64,000 nt of DNA from Zeimonas sp032027205 (GCA_032027205.1 JAVSMN010000001.1:1851993-1915992), one strand, 5' to 3'. Positions 34,436-43,564 are shown, counted from the first letter of the stretch. The notes: generated by a model not told the origin, from the sequence alone. Made by a program: numbers and translations.

Positions 34436-34450
34436 TGGCACGGAAGCTGC
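34436..34450 (+). promoter_or_regulatory. Candidate sigma-54 promoter for the porin-glnK-amtB operon
   Basis: TGGCACGGAAGCTGC matches the sigma-54 -24/-12 pattern (TGGCAC-N5-TTGC) with the essential GG and GC twelve bases apart and one mismatch (CTGC for TTGC). It lies 37 bp before the porin ATG. Two similar dyads upstream (GCACCCGGTGCA at 34329-34340 and GCACGCGGTGCA at 34381-34392) could be enhancer sites, though their spacing differs from the NtrC consensus. Nitrogen control would suit the PII and ammonium-channel genes downstream. Confidence 0.6.
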
Positions 34451-34487
34451 CTCTATGTACAGGCAAGCCTTCCACGGAGAACCTTCG

Positions 34488-35288
34488 ATGCGCGCGTCCC
34501 GAGCCGTACCGATCCTGGCGTTGGCCTTCCTTCCGCTCTTTGCGACCCCGGTTGCTGCACAGACGACGACCGCCCCGGATGCGGCGCCGACGCACTCGCT
34601 CACCGCCAACGTCTCGCTTGCCAGCCAATACCGCTACCGCGGCATCGCGCAGACCGACGGCAAGCCCGCGCTGCAGGGCGGGTTCGACTACGCGCATTCG
34701 AGCGGCGTCTATCTCGGCACCTGGGGCTCCAATGTCAGCTGGTTGGCCGACAGCAACGACGACGTGAGCAACAGCGTCGAGCTGGACGTCTACGGCGGCT
34801 GGCGCGGCAAGCTGGGCGACCTCGGCTACGACGTCGGCGTACTGCGCTACCTCTATCCCGGCAGCTATCCGGCGGGCTTCGTCGCGCCGCACACCACCGA
34901 GCTGTACGCCGCGGGCAGCTGGCGGATGTTCACGCTGAAGTACTCGCACGCGGCGACGAACCTGTTCGGCGTTCCCGACAGCGAAGGCTCGGGGTACCTC
35001 GACCTCGCGGCGAACTTCGACGTGGGCCGCGGCTTCGCGCTCGTCGCGCACGTCGGCCATCAGCGCATTCCGTCGGGCTCGCTGCGCGGAATCCGCATCC
35101 GGTCGTCCGACGACTGTAGCTACACCGACTGGAAGCTGGGCGTCGCGAAAGCGTGGGCCGGACTGGACTGGAGCCTCTCGTACGTCGACACCGACGCCAA
35201 GGGAGGCAGCGGCGAGTGCTATCGCAGCGCTCGCAATCGAGACCTCGGCAATGCCACCGTCGTGCTGACGGCGGGCAGGTCGTTCTGA
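34488..35288 (+). CDS. TorF-family putative outer-membrane porin
   Basis: A 266-residue exported protein with a clear signal peptide (ASRAVPILALAFLPLFATPV, cleavage near AAQTT). The mature part has the alternating beta pattern of the TorF family: LTANVSLASQYRYRGIAQTD, then GSNVSWLADSNDD and a final aromatic residue (GRSF end), as expected for an outer-membrane barrel. GGAGA precedes the ATG at 34488; a longer frame runs upstream but is antisense to comM and ubiK. It is commonly the first gene before glnK-amtB in Burkholderiales and may let ammonium or small nitrogen compounds into the periplasm; that role is inferred. Confidence 0.88.
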   Translation: MRASRAVPILALAFLPLFATPVAAQTTTAPDAAPTHSLTANVSLASQYRYRGIAQTDGKPALQGGFDYAHSSGVYLGTWGSNVSWLADSNDDVSNSVELDVYGGWRGKLGDLGYDVGVLRYLYPGSYPAGFVAPHTTELYAAGSWRMFTLKYSHAATNLFGVPDSEGSGYLDLAANFDVGRGFALVAHVGHQRIPSGSLRGIRIRSSDDCSYTDWKLGVAKAWAGLDWSLSYVDTDAKGGSGECYRSARNRDLGNATVVLTAGRSF

Positions 35289-35321
35289 CGCGCAACTGAG
35301 GCACAACCCCGGGAGACGACG

Positions 35322-35660
35322 ATGAAGATGATCACCGCAGTACTGAAGCCCTTCAAGCTCGACGAGGTGCGCGAAGCGCTCTCGGCGATCGGCGTGCAGG
35401 GCATCACGGTGGCCGAGGTCAAGGGCTTCGGCCGGCAGAAGGGTCACACCGAGCTGTATCGGGGCGCCGAGTACGTGATCGACTTCCTGCCGAAAGTGAA
35501 GATCGACGTCGCCGTGCCCGACGAGTTGCTCGAGCAGGCGGTGGAAGCGATCCAGGCGTCGGCGCGCACCGGGAAGATCGGCGACGGGAAGATCTTCGTC
35601 TTCGATCTCGAGCACGTCGTGCGCATCCGCACCGGCGAGACCGGCAACGAGGCGCTGTGA
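35322..35660 (+). CDS. glnK: Nitrogen regulatory protein P-II (GlnK/GlnB)
   Basis: A 112-residue PII signalling protein of normal length. It has MKMITAVLKPFKLDEVREAL at the start, the T-loop with uridylylation site Tyr51 (ELYRGAEY), and the conserved GKIGDGKIFV segment. PII senses ATP/ADP, 2-oxoglutarate and glutamine status and blocks the ammonium channel. The gene sits 17 bp before amtB, which favours the name glnK; glnB is indistinguishable by sequence alone. It is probably co-transcribed from the candidate sigma-54 promoter upstream of the porin. Confidence 0.95.
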   Translation: MKMITAVLKPFKLDEVREALSAIGVQGITVAEVKGFGRQKGHTELYRGAEYVIDFLPKVKIDVAVPDELLEQAVEAIQASARTGKIGDGKIFVFDLEHVVRIRTGETGNEAL

Positions 35661-35677
35661 GATACCGAGGAGAACCC

Positions 35678-37192
35678 ATGGCCGCCTTCCCTTCGGAACG
35701 CGACGTCGCCCGGCGCATCTGTCCGGTGCGACTTGCGCGTCGCGTCGCCGCCTCGCGCGCGCACCTCGTTCGCGTTGCTTCTCGCATCGCCGCCTCGCGC
35801 GCGCACCTCGTTCGCATTGCGCCTCGCCTCGCCGCCGCGGCAGCGTCGTTGCTCGCCGCGGCGCCCGTCTTCGCCGCGCCCGAGCCGGTGAAGGGCGACG
35901 TGGCGTGGATCACCGTAGCGACGCTGCTCGTCGTGATGATGACGATTCCCGGCCTCGCGCTCTTCTACGGCGGCATGGTGCGGGCGAAGAACATGCTGTC
36001 GGTGTTGATGCAGGTGCTCGTCGTGTTCGCGCTGATCGTCGTGTTGTGGACGATCTACGGCTACTCGCTCGCCTTCGGCGGTGACGGCGCGTTCTTCGGC
36101 AATTTCTCGAAGGCGTTCCTCGCCGGCATCGGGCCCGGCTCGACGGCGGCGACGTTCAGCAAGGGCGTCGTGCTGCCCGAGTTGAGCTTCGTCGCGTTCC
36201 AGGGCACCTTCGCCGCGATCACCTGCGCGCTGATCGTCGGCGCGTTCGCCGAACGCGCGCGCTTCGCCGCCGTGCTCGCTTTCTCGGCGTTCTGGTTCAC
36301 GTTCTGCTACCTGCCGATCGCGCATGCGGTCTGGTACTGGGCGGGGCCCGACGCGATCACCGATGCGCAATCGCTCGGCGCAGTCAGTGCCGGCGCCGGC
36401 TTCCTGTGGCGGCGCGGCGCGCTCGACTTCGCCGGCGGCACCGTCGTTCACATCAACGCCGGCGTGGCCGGCCTCGTCGGCGCGTGGGTGATCGGCAAGC
36501 GCATCGGCTATGGGCGCGAGTCGATGGCGCCGCACTCGCTCGTCTCGACGATGATCGGCGCATCGCTGCTGTGGGTCGGCTGGTTCGGCTTCAACGCCGG
36601 TTCGAACCTCGAGGCGAACGGCGGCGCGGCGCTGGCCTTCGCCAACACGCTCGTCGCCACCGCGGCTGCGACGCTGTCGTGGACCTTCGGCGAGTGGTGG
36701 TTCAAGGAACGGCCGTCGATGCTCGGCGCCGCTTCGGGCGCGGTGGCCGGACTGGTCGCGATCACGCCTGCGTGCGGCTTCGTCGGCCCGGTCGGCGCAC
36801 TCGTCATCGGTTTCGTCGCCGGGCTCGTCTGCCTGTGGGGAGTCAACGGACTGAAGCGCTGGCTCGACATCGACGACGCGCTCGACGTGTTCGGCGTGCA
36901 CGCCGTGGGCGGGATCGTCGGCGCGCTGCTCACCGGCGTGTTCGCTGCGCCAGCGCTCGGCGGCGTCGGCATCTACGACTACGTCGCGAACGCGGTGTCG
37001 CCCGACTATTCGATCGCCGGGCAACTGTGGGTGCAGTTGCAGGCCGTGCTGCTGACGATCATCTGGTCGGGCGTCGTCGCCTTCGTCGGCTTCGAGCTCG
37101 TCAAGTACACGATCGGGCTGCGCGTGCCCGAGGACGAGGAACGCCAGGGGCTCGACATCGTCGCCCACGGCGAGACCGCCTATCATCGTTGA
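35678..37192 (+). CDS. amtB: Ammonium transporter AmtB with a tandem-repeat N-terminal extension
   Basis: A 504-residue ammonium channel of about eleven spans. FYGGMVRAKNMLSVLMQ, GGTVVHINAGVAGLVGA (first pore histidine) and DVFGVHAVGGIVGALLTGVF (second pore histidine) are diagnostic. A GAGGAGA site fixes the ATG at 35678. The N-terminus is odd: before the hydrophobic signal (AAAASLLAAAPVFAAPEP) it has two near-identical 14-residue units, RVAASRAHLVRVAS and RIAASRAHLVRIAP, from a 42-bp tandem DNA repeat. This makes a basic leader much longer than usual. The channel is controlled by the PII protein encoded just upstream. Confidence 0.95.
   Translation: MAAFPSERDVARRICPVRLARRVAASRAHLVRVASRIAASRAHLVRIAPRLAAAAASLLAAAPVFAAPEPVKGDVAWITVATLLVVMMTIPGLALFYGGMVRAKNMLSVLMQVLVVFALIVVLWTIYGYSLAFGGDGAFFGNFSKAFLAGIGPGSTAATFSKGVVLPELSFVAFQGTFAAITCALIVGAFAERARFAAVLAFSAFWFTFCYLPIAHAVWYWAGPDAITDAQSLGAVSAGAGFLWRRGALDFAGGTVVHINAGVAGLVGAWVIGKRIGYGRESMAPHSLVSTMIGASLLWVGWFGFNAGSNLEANGGAALAFANTLVATAAATLSWTFGEWWFKERPSMLGAASGAVAGLVAITPACGFVGPVGALVIGFVAGLVCLWGVNGLKRWLDIDDALDVFGVHAVGGIVGALLTGVFAAPALGGVGIYDYVANAVSPDYSIAGQLWVQLQAVLLTIIWSGVVAFVGFELVKYTIGLRVPEDEERQGLDIVAHGETAYHR
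35745..35828 (+). repeat. 42-bp tandem repeat inside the amtB leader
   Basis: Two copies of a 42-bp unit, from about 35745 and 35787, share the run GCCGCCTCGCGCGCGCACCT and beyond with few differences. The period is a multiple of three, so the frame is kept and 14 residues are duplicated in the AmtB leader. A partial third unit (CGCCTCGCC) follows. Copy number could vary between strains. Confidence 0.75.
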
Positions 37193-37193
37193 C

Positions 37194-37649
37194 GTGCTTC
37201 CCCGGCTTCCCCCGCCCGAGTCGCTCGCCGCCCACCCGTTCATCCGCGCGCTGCCCGCCGTCCTGCGGCAGGCAGCGCCGTTCGGCATCGCGGTTGCGGC
37301 GGCGCTGCTCCTGCGCCACCTCGTCGTCGAGCCGGCGCCGATCGCGCATGCTTGCGATCCCGCGCCGTGGGCCGGCGCCTGCGCGCTTCGCACGCTGGTG
37401 ATCCTCGCGTTCGTTACGCAGGGCATCGGATGGGCGGCGCTGGCGGCGGGCCTCGCGGCGACGGTCACGCGTGTCCCGCTGCTCGCGCACGCCGCGCTCG
37501 CGCTCGGCGGAGCAGGGCTCGTGCTCTACTCGTTCGCGCCCTCGGCCTTCGGTGCGCTGCTCGGTCTGCTCGTGCTCGCGCGCGAGCGGCGCGTGCCGGT
37601 GCACGCGAGCGCGAACAGCGCGAGCCCGCCGAGGAACACGACCGCCTGA
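37194..37649 (+). CDS. Small hydrophobic membrane protein, unknown function
   Basis: A 151-residue protein with about four hydrophobic segments (FGIAVAAALLLRHLVVEP, LRTLVILAFVTQGIGWAALA, AALALGGAGLVLYSFAPSAF). It starts at a GTG one base after the amtB stop and so may be the last gene of that operon. Its 3' third overlaps, in the opposite direction, the end of the GH17 gene (37526-39286), so one of the two C-termini may be poorly conserved. No function is known to me. Confidence 0.6.
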   Translation: MLPRLPPPESLAAHPFIRALPAVLRQAAPFGIAVAAALLLRHLVVEPAPIAHACDPAPWAGACALRTLVILAFVTQGIGWAALAAGLAATVTRVPLLAHAALALGGAGLVLYSFAPSAFGALLGLLVLARERRVPVHASANSASPPRNTTA

Positions 37650-39286
37650 GCATTGGTGAGCGTCTCCTGCGCGATGCATAGCGCAGCGCCGACGAAAACG
37701 ACGACGCACAGCGCGCGCTCCTCGCGCGCATCGCGCGGTAGCGTGTCGCCGCGCAGCGCGAGCAGCCCCTGCATCGCCAGCGGCATCGCGAAGCTCGCCC
37801 ACGGGAAGCCGCGATAGCGGGCGTCGAAGACGAGCAGCACGACGCTGATCGCCGCCGCGAACAACCAGCCGAAGCGCAGCACGCCGAGCCAGCGATCGGC
37901 CGCGCCGGCGCGCGATGCGAAGCCTTGGTCGCCCGGACTCGCGCCGGTCGCTTCTTCCATCCGGTCGCCGCGCGCGCGTCGCAGCGCCGCGTGCACGCCG
38001 GGAACCGTCGGCAGCGCAGCGCCGCGAACCGATCGCGCGAGCCGTGCCGTTGCCAGCCACGCATAGGCGAGCGTCGCCAGCGCGCCGACGATCGCCGGCA
38101 GTTCGTGCGTCCAGTCCTGGTTCCAGTGCACCGCGTGGCGCCATTGCGCGACGAGCAGCCCTCCGGCCGCGCAACCGGCCAGCGCCATCATCGACGCGAG
38201 CGCCGCTCGCCCGGCGACGCGGCGTCGCCTTGTTGCCGGCAGGCAGGCGCCGAGCAGCGCGAAGGCGAGGGCGCCGGTCGCACCAGCCGCCAGGCCTTCG
38301 CGCCATCGTGGATCGGCGTTCACCGGCCCGTGCCAGGGGAACGCGCGTTCGCCGTCGCTGGTGAACAGGCCCCAGTACCCGCCCATCGCGCCCTCCAGCC
38401 GTCGCTTCCAAGGCTGGTCGAAGGCCTCGATCAGGTTGTAGCGCGCCTGCCGTTGCGCTGCCGCATCGACGAAGGCGCGCACGAAGCGCGCCTGCTCGAC
38501 GCGGCCCGGCACGGCCGCCCGGCGCTGGCGGCCGGCACGCGGCCAGCCCGTTTCGCCGATCAGGATCTCGCGCCCGGGGAAGGCGTCCTGCACCCGCCGG
38601 CGCACGGCGAACACGTGATCGATCGCCCGCTCGACCGCCACCGGCTCGTCCTCCCAGTACGGCAGCACGTGCACGGTGACGAAGTCGACCGCATCGGCCA
38701 GGCGCGGATGCCGCAGCCAGAACTCCCAGACGTCGGCGTAGGTGACCGGAATGTCGAGCTCGCGTCTTGCGCGCTCGGCCAGCGCGATCAACTCGCGCTC
38801 GGCGAGCTCGCCACGCAGCAGCACCTCGTTGCCGACGACGAGCGCACGAATCGTTCCTGCGTGTCTTTTGGCGAGTGCGAGCGCCCGCTTCAGTTCGATT
38901 TCGTTGCGCTCGCGATCGCGCCCGACCCACACGCCCAGCAGCACCTGCAGGCCGAGTTCGTTCGCCACCGTCGGCACCTGGTCGAGCCCCTGGTCGATCG
39001 AGTAGGTTCGAACGCAGCCGGTGATCGTCGCCAGGCGGACGAGGTCGGCGCGGATGCGCTCGCGCGTCACCCGATTCGCCGCATCGAAAGGCGTCTCGCC
39101 GGGTTGGTGGAACGGCGCATAGGAAACGCAGTCGACGCGGTCCACCGCCGGTTCGGGCACGCCGCGCTCGACGCCTTGCCACGCCCACCACGCGAGCAAC
39201 GCGGCGGCGAAGAGCGCGAGCAAGAGCAGCTCGCGTGCGCGCGAGCCGCCGTCGAATGCGGGCTCAGGGCTCGAAGCGGAAGGCAC
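37526..39286 (-). CDS. Membrane-anchored GH17 glycoside hydrolase-like protein
   Basis: A 586-residue protein with one N-terminal span (LLLLALFAAALLAWWAW), a GH17 domain of about 300 residues, then a multi-span C-terminal membrane region. The GH17 acid/base and nucleophile glutamates are in LVVGNEVLL and LIGETGWPRAG. GH17 enzymes act on beta-1,3-glucans; proteobacterial members linked to GT2 proteins include transglycosylases that branch or elongate the chain. The start appears to be a GTG at 39286 without a strong ribosome site. It is divergent from a GH17-GT2 fusion, with 71 bp between, so the two probably build or remodel one polymer. Confidence 0.85.
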   Translation of the reverse strand: MPSASSPEPAFDGGSRARELLLLALFAAALLAWWAWQGVERGVPEPAVDRVDCVSYAPFHQPGETPFDAANRVTRERIRADLVRLATITGCVRTYSIDQGLDQVPTVANELGLQVLLGVWVGRDRERNEIELKRALALAKRHAGTIRALVVGNEVLLRGELAERELIALAERARRELDIPVTYADVWEFWLRHPRLADAVDFVTVHVLPYWEDEPVAVERAIDHVFAVRRRVQDAFPGREILIGETGWPRAGRQRRAAVPGRVEQARFVRAFVDAAAQRQARYNLIEAFDQPWKRRLEGAMGGYWGLFTSDGERAFPWHGPVNADPRWREGLAAGATGALAFALLGACLPATRRRRVAGRAALASMMALAGCAAGGLLVAQWRHAVHWNQDWTHELPAIVGALATLAYAWLATARLARSVRGAALPTVPGVHAALRRARGDRMEEATGASPGDQGFASRAGAADRWLGVLRFGWLFAAAISVVLLVFDARYRGFPWASFAMPLAMQGLLALRGDTLPRDAREERALCVVVFVGAALCIAQETLTNAQAVVFLGGLALFALACTGTRRSRASTSRPSSAPKAEGANE

Positions 39287-39357
39287 CGGGGTTGCTATCC
39301 CCGTGTCGAAACGAGGACAAGACCGGGATTACCCGTGGTTCGGCGGGAATTTCGGTA

Positions 39358-42198
39358 ATGTTCGCACCCCATGTCCATTCGCTTGCCAAGTCGATGCTGA
39401 CCGAATTGCGCGCCCCGGCGCGGCGCCTGTACGCGGCTGCCCGCCGGATTCCCTCCATGGTATCGACGCCGGCGCTGCTGCTCGCGCTCGCGATCGTCGC
39501 GGCCAACTTCGCCGGCTGGCAACTGCTCAATCCGTCGATCGACGCGCCCGATTTCCACGGCCGCGTGACCGGCATGGCGTACAACGCCTTCCAGCGCTGG
39601 GACGATCCCACCCAACGACGCTACCCGCGCATCGAGGACGTCGACGCCGACCTCGCGATGCTCGCCGACCACACGCGGCGCATCCGTACCTACAGCTCGA
39701 GCGAGATCCCGCAGCTGCCCGCGCTGGCCGAGCGCCACGGGCTGAAGCTCACCGCCGGCGTCTGGCTCGACCGGCGCTCGTTGAACAACCGGCGCGAGAT
39801 GGAAGCCGTCAAGCACGCGGCCTTCGATCATTCGAACATCGAGCGGATCATCGTCGGCAACGAGTCGCTGCTGCGCGAGGACCTGACGGTGCAGCAGCTG
39901 ATCGGCTACCTGAAGGAGATGCGCAAGGCCACGCGCGTGCCGGTGTCCACGGCCGAACCGTGGCACGTCTGGTTCACGCACCCCGAGCTCGCCCGGCAGG
40001 TCGACTTCATCACCGTGCACCTGCTGCCCTACTGGGAAGGTGTTCCCGAGGAGGCCGCGCTCGATCACGCGATGCAGCGCCTGGACCAGTTGCGCCGGCG
40101 CTTCCCCGACAAGCCGGTCGTCATCGGCGAGATCGGCTGGCCGAGCCGCGGCGACCGCTTCGAGGAAGCCAGCGCCACGCCGGCGATGCAGGCGCGCTTC
40201 ATCCGCGATTTCGTCACCTACGCGCGCGCGCACTCGATCGACTACTACCTGATGGAAGCGGTCGACCAGCCGTGGAAGAGCGCCAACGAAGGTCGCGTCG
40301 GCGCGTACTGGGGCGTCTTCGATGCCGACCGCACGCCGAAGTTCGCGATGACTGGCCCGGTCGAGAACGACGCGCACTGGGGCGACAAGGCGCTGGCCGC
40401 ATCGCTGCTCGCGCTGGGGCCGATCCTGTGGTTCTTCGTGGCGTTCGCGCGGATGCGGCTGGCCAGTCGCGTCGCCTTCGCGGCGATGATCCAGTCGGTG
40501 GCCTCGCTTGCGGTGTGGCTCGTCGCGCTGCCCTTCGACTACTACCTGCGCCCCACCGACTGGGCCGCGCTCGCGTTGCTGCTGCCGTCGCTCGGCGCGA
40601 TGGTGGCGATCCTGCTGGCCAACGGCTTCGAGTTCGTCGAAATGTACTGGCCGGGCAACCTGCGCCGCGGCTTCGAACCGCGGCCGCTGCCCGATGGCGC
40701 GCGCGAGCCGCGCGTCTCGGTGCACCTGGCCTGCTGCAGCGAGCCTCCCGAGATGGTGATCGCCACGCTCGACAGTCTCGCGCGGCTCGACTACTCGAAC
40801 TACGAAGTGCTCGTCATCGACAACAACACGAAGGACGAGGCGTTGTGGAAGCCGGTGCAGGCGCATGTCGAGCGGCTGGGCGAGCGCTTCCGCTTCTTCC
40901 ACCTGCCGAGTTGGCCGGGCTTCAAGGCCGGCGCGTTGAACTTCGGACTCGAGCAGACCGATCCGTCGGCCGAGGTGGTCGGCGTCGTCGACGCCGACTA
41001 CGTCGTGCGGCCCGACTGGCTGCGTTCGCTGGTCGCGCACTTCGACGACGCGAAGGTCGCCGTCGTGCAGGCGCCGCAGGCACACCGCGACTGGCAGAAC
41101 CAGCCGCTGCGCCGGATGATGAACTACGAGTACGACGGGTTCTTTCGCATCGGCATGCACCACCGCAACGAGCGCGACGCGATCATCCAGCACGGCACGA
41201 TGACACTGATTCGCGCGCAGGCGCTGCGCGAGCACGGACAGTGGGCCGAGTGGACGATCTGCGAGGACGCCGAGCTCGGCCTGCGCCTGATGCAGGCCGG
41301 CTACTCCACCGTCTACATCGACGAGCCGATGGGCCACGGGCTCACGCCGGAGGATTTCGGGTCGTTCCGCAAGCAGCGCCGGCGCTGGGCGCAAGGCGCG
41401 ATGCAGATCCTCAAGGGGCACTGGGGTGCGCTGGTGTCGGGCGAGCGCCTCACCGCAGGCCAGCGCTACCACTTCCTCACCGGGTGGCTGTCGTGGCTGG
41501 GCGACGCGTTGCACCTGGTATTCGCCTTCGCGGCGATGCTGTGGACGGTCGGCGTGCTGGCCGCGCCGCACTGGTTCAGCCTGCCGATCGCGTTGTTCAT
41601 GCTGCCGCTGTTCGTCTTCTTCGTCGTCAAGGCGCTGTTCGGCCCGCTGCTCTATGCGCGGCGCGTGCGCTGCTCGGTCTCCGACATTGCCGGCTCGGCG
41701 CTCGCCGGCATGGCGTTGTCGCATGCAATCGCGCGCGGCGTCTTCAGCGGCCTGGCCTTCCGTCGTGCGGTGTTCGAGATCACTCGCAAGGCGAGCGGCA
41801 ACGATGCGAAGGCGGCGGCGGCCCGGCCTGCGCTGCCGGTGCGCGAAGAGGCGTTCCTCTTCGCCGGGCTCGTCACCTGTGCGATCGGCGTGCTGCTCAC
41901 GCAGCCGGAGCGTCAGCTCGAAGCAACGATGTGGACGACGATCCTGCTGCTGCAGTCGCTGCCCTATGCCGCGGCGCTGACCTGCAATGCGCTGTCGCGC
42001 GTGCCGGAACGCATGCCGGCGAGCGCGACCGCGGGTGCAATCGCCGGACTGCCGGCGGCGTCGGTCGCCGCCGTCGTGCCGGGTCTCGCGTCGGCAGGCG
42101 CCGGCGCTTTCGCTCCGGCAACGGCCCCCGCGGGCGCTCTGGGCCTCGCCCCGGTGACTGCCGGCACGCTGCACCAGACCACGGGCGACGCCAGCTGA
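39358..42198 (+). CDS. GH17-GT2 fusion, beta-glucan synthase-like (NdvB-type)
   Basis: A 946-residue bifunctional membrane protein. Residues about 50-330 form a GH17 domain (catalytic glutamates in IIVGNESLL and VIGEIGWPSRG). After two to three spans, residues about 450-700 form a GT2 processive glycosyltransferase: VVGVVDADYVV (DxD), CEDAELGLRLM and QRRRWAQG are the UDP-sugar and acceptor motifs. More spans follow, then an Ala/Pro-rich tail. This architecture is known for periplasmic or exported beta-glucan synthesis in Pseudomonas, Azotobacter and rhizobia, with the GH17 part acting as a transglycosylase. The ATG at 39358 has a GGGAA site. Product linkage is not readable from sequence. Confidence 0.9.
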   Translation: MFAPHVHSLAKSMLTELRAPARRLYAAARRIPSMVSTPALLLALAIVAANFAGWQLLNPSIDAPDFHGRVTGMAYNAFQRWDDPTQRRYPRIEDVDADLAMLADHTRRIRTYSSSEIPQLPALAERHGLKLTAGVWLDRRSLNNRREMEAVKHAAFDHSNIERIIVGNESLLREDLTVQQLIGYLKEMRKATRVPVSTAEPWHVWFTHPELARQVDFITVHLLPYWEGVPEEAALDHAMQRLDQLRRRFPDKPVVIGEIGWPSRGDRFEEASATPAMQARFIRDFVTYARAHSIDYYLMEAVDQPWKSANEGRVGAYWGVFDADRTPKFAMTGPVENDAHWGDKALAASLLALGPILWFFVAFARMRLASRVAFAAMIQSVASLAVWLVALPFDYYLRPTDWAALALLLPSLGAMVAILLANGFEFVEMYWPGNLRRGFEPRPLPDGAREPRVSVHLACCSEPPEMVIATLDSLARLDYSNYEVLVIDNNTKDEALWKPVQAHVERLGERFRFFHLPSWPGFKAGALNFGLEQTDPSAEVVGVVDADYVVRPDWLRSLVAHFDDAKVAVVQAPQAHRDWQNQPLRRMMNYEYDGFFRIGMHHRNERDAIIQHGTMTLIRAQALREHGQWAEWTICEDAELGLRLMQAGYSTVYIDEPMGHGLTPEDFGSFRKQRRRWAQGAMQILKGHWGALVSGERLTAGQRYHFLTGWLSWLGDALHLVFAFAAMLWTVGVLAAPHWFSLPIALFMLPLFVFFVVKALFGPLLYARRVRCSVSDIAGSALAGMALSHAIARGVFSGLAFRRAVFEITRKASGNDAKAAAARPALPVREEAFLFAGLVTCAIGVLLTQPERQLEATMWTTILLLQSLPYAAALTCNALSRVPERMPASATAGAIAGLPAASVAAVVPGLASAGAGAFAPATAPAGALGLAPVTAGTLHQTTGDAS

Positions 42199-42271
42199 CC
42201 CTCGGGGGGCCGACCCCGACGCTACAATCGGTGCGTGGCTGCCATTGCGGCGGCGCGCACCGTTTCCGTCC

Positions 42272-43564
42272 ATGCTTCCCGATTTCGCCCAGGCGATCTC
42301 CGCGCCGCTGCAGGATTTCGAGCGGCACCTGCTCGATGCGAGCGCTCGCATCGAACGCTGGTTCCGCCTCGAATGGCAGGACCACACGCCGCCGTTCTAT
42401 GCGTCGATCGACCTGCGCAATGCCGGCTTCAAGATTGCCCCGGTCGACACGAACCTGTTCCCGGCCGGCTTCGAGAACCTGTCGGAGAACACGCTGCCGC
42501 TGGCCGTGCAGGCGGCGATGGCGGCGATCGAGAAATACTGCCCCGACGCGCGCAACCTGCTGCTGATTCCCGACGCCCGGCGCCGCGACGCGCGCTACCT
42601 GCGCAATCTGCGCAGGCTGTCGACGATCCTGCGCCAGACGGGGCTGCGCGTGCGCTACGGCAGCGTCGACCCGGCGCTCGAGGCGCCGCTGCGCATCGAT
42701 GCCGGCGACGGCGACACGCTGCTCGTCGAGCCGCTCGTGCGCCGCGGGTTCCGCGTGGGCCTGGCCGACTTCGACCCGTGCTCGATCCTGCTGAACGATG
42801 ATCTGTCCTCGGGCCTGCCCGCCGTGCTCGAGGACGTGCACGAGCAGGTGCTGCTGCCGCCGCTGCACGCCGGTTGGGCGCTGCGGCGCAAGTCGCGGCA
42901 CTTCGCCGCCTACACCGATGTCGCACGCCGCTTCGCCAAGCAGTTCGACTTCGATCCCTGGCTGATCACGACGAACTTCGTCGAGTGCAACAACGTCGAT
43001 TTCCTCGGCGGCGCGGGCGTCGACCGAGTCGCTGCCGGGGTCGATCGGATCCTTCGCCAGACGCGCGCGCGCTATCGCGAACACGAGATCGACGAGCAGC
43101 CCTTCGCCGTCGTGAAGGCGAACGCGGGCACCTGCGGCATCGGCGTCACCGCGGTGCGCGAGGCGGCCCAGGTGCGGCGAGCGAGTCCCGCCGAGCGCGA
43201 GGCGATGGCTTCCGGCGCGAACGGCCGCACGGTGGACGAGGTCGTCGTGCAGGAAGGCGTGCGCACCGTCGAGACGGTCGATGGCGGCGTTGCCGAGCCG
43301 GTTGTCTACACGATCGACCGCTACGTCGTCGGCGGCTTCTATCGCGTGCATACGCAACGCGGCCCCGACGAGAACCTGAACGCGCCGGGCATGCATTACG
43401 TGCCGCTGCCCTTCGCGGCGAGCTGCAACCTGCCCGACCGCGGCGAGTCGGTCGAGCACGCGGTGAACCGCTTCTACGTTTACGGTGTCGTTGCTCGCCT
43501 GGCACTGCTCGCCGCCGCCATCGAACTCGAGCAGACCGACCCCGACCCATCGCTGTACGGCTGA
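42272..43564 (+). CDS. gshA: Glutamate-cysteine ligase
   Basis: A 430-residue enzyme making gamma-glutamylcysteine, the first step of glutathione synthesis. It belongs to the betaproteobacterial/Acidithiobacillus-type GshA, not the E. coli type, shown by FYASIDLRNAGFKIAPVDTN, NNVDFLGGAG and VKANAGTCGIGV. ATG 42272 is used, with the conserved MLPDFAQAI start; the slightly longer frame lacks support. It is followed after 15 bp by glutathione synthase. Confidence 0.93.
   Translation: MLPDFAQAISAPLQDFERHLLDASARIERWFRLEWQDHTPPFYASIDLRNAGFKIAPVDTNLFPAGFENLSENTLPLAVQAAMAAIEKYCPDARNLLLIPDARRRDARYLRNLRRLSTILRQTGLRVRYGSVDPALEAPLRIDAGDGDTLLVEPLVRRGFRVGLADFDPCSILLNDDLSSGLPAVLEDVHEQVLLPPLHAGWALRRKSRHFAAYTDVARRFAKQFDFDPWLITTNFVECNNVDFLGGAGVDRVAAGVDRILRQTRARYREHEIDEQPFAVVKANAGTCGIGVTAVREAAQVRRASPAEREAMASGANGRTVDEVVVQEGVRTVETVDGGVAEPVVYTIDRYVVGGFYRVHTQRGPDENLNAPGMHYVPLPFAASCNLPDRGESVEHAVNRFYVYGVVARLALLAAAIELEQTDPDPSLYG

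Noticed and set aside
32883..34487. Upstream extension of the porin reading frame
   Set aside because: It is antisense to comM and ubiK; the porin's signal peptide and ribosome site place the start at 34488.
35444..37468. Large minus-strand frame over glnK-amtB
   Set aside because: Antisense shadow; composition is Arg/Asp/Glu-rich without domains, whereas amtB and glnK are clear.
39303..42566. Long second open frame on the plus strand across the GH17-GT2 gene, and a 1030-codon minus-strand frame over the same region
   Set aside because: Arg/Ala-rich shadow frames caused by very high GC; the real gene is established by GH17 and GT2 motifs.
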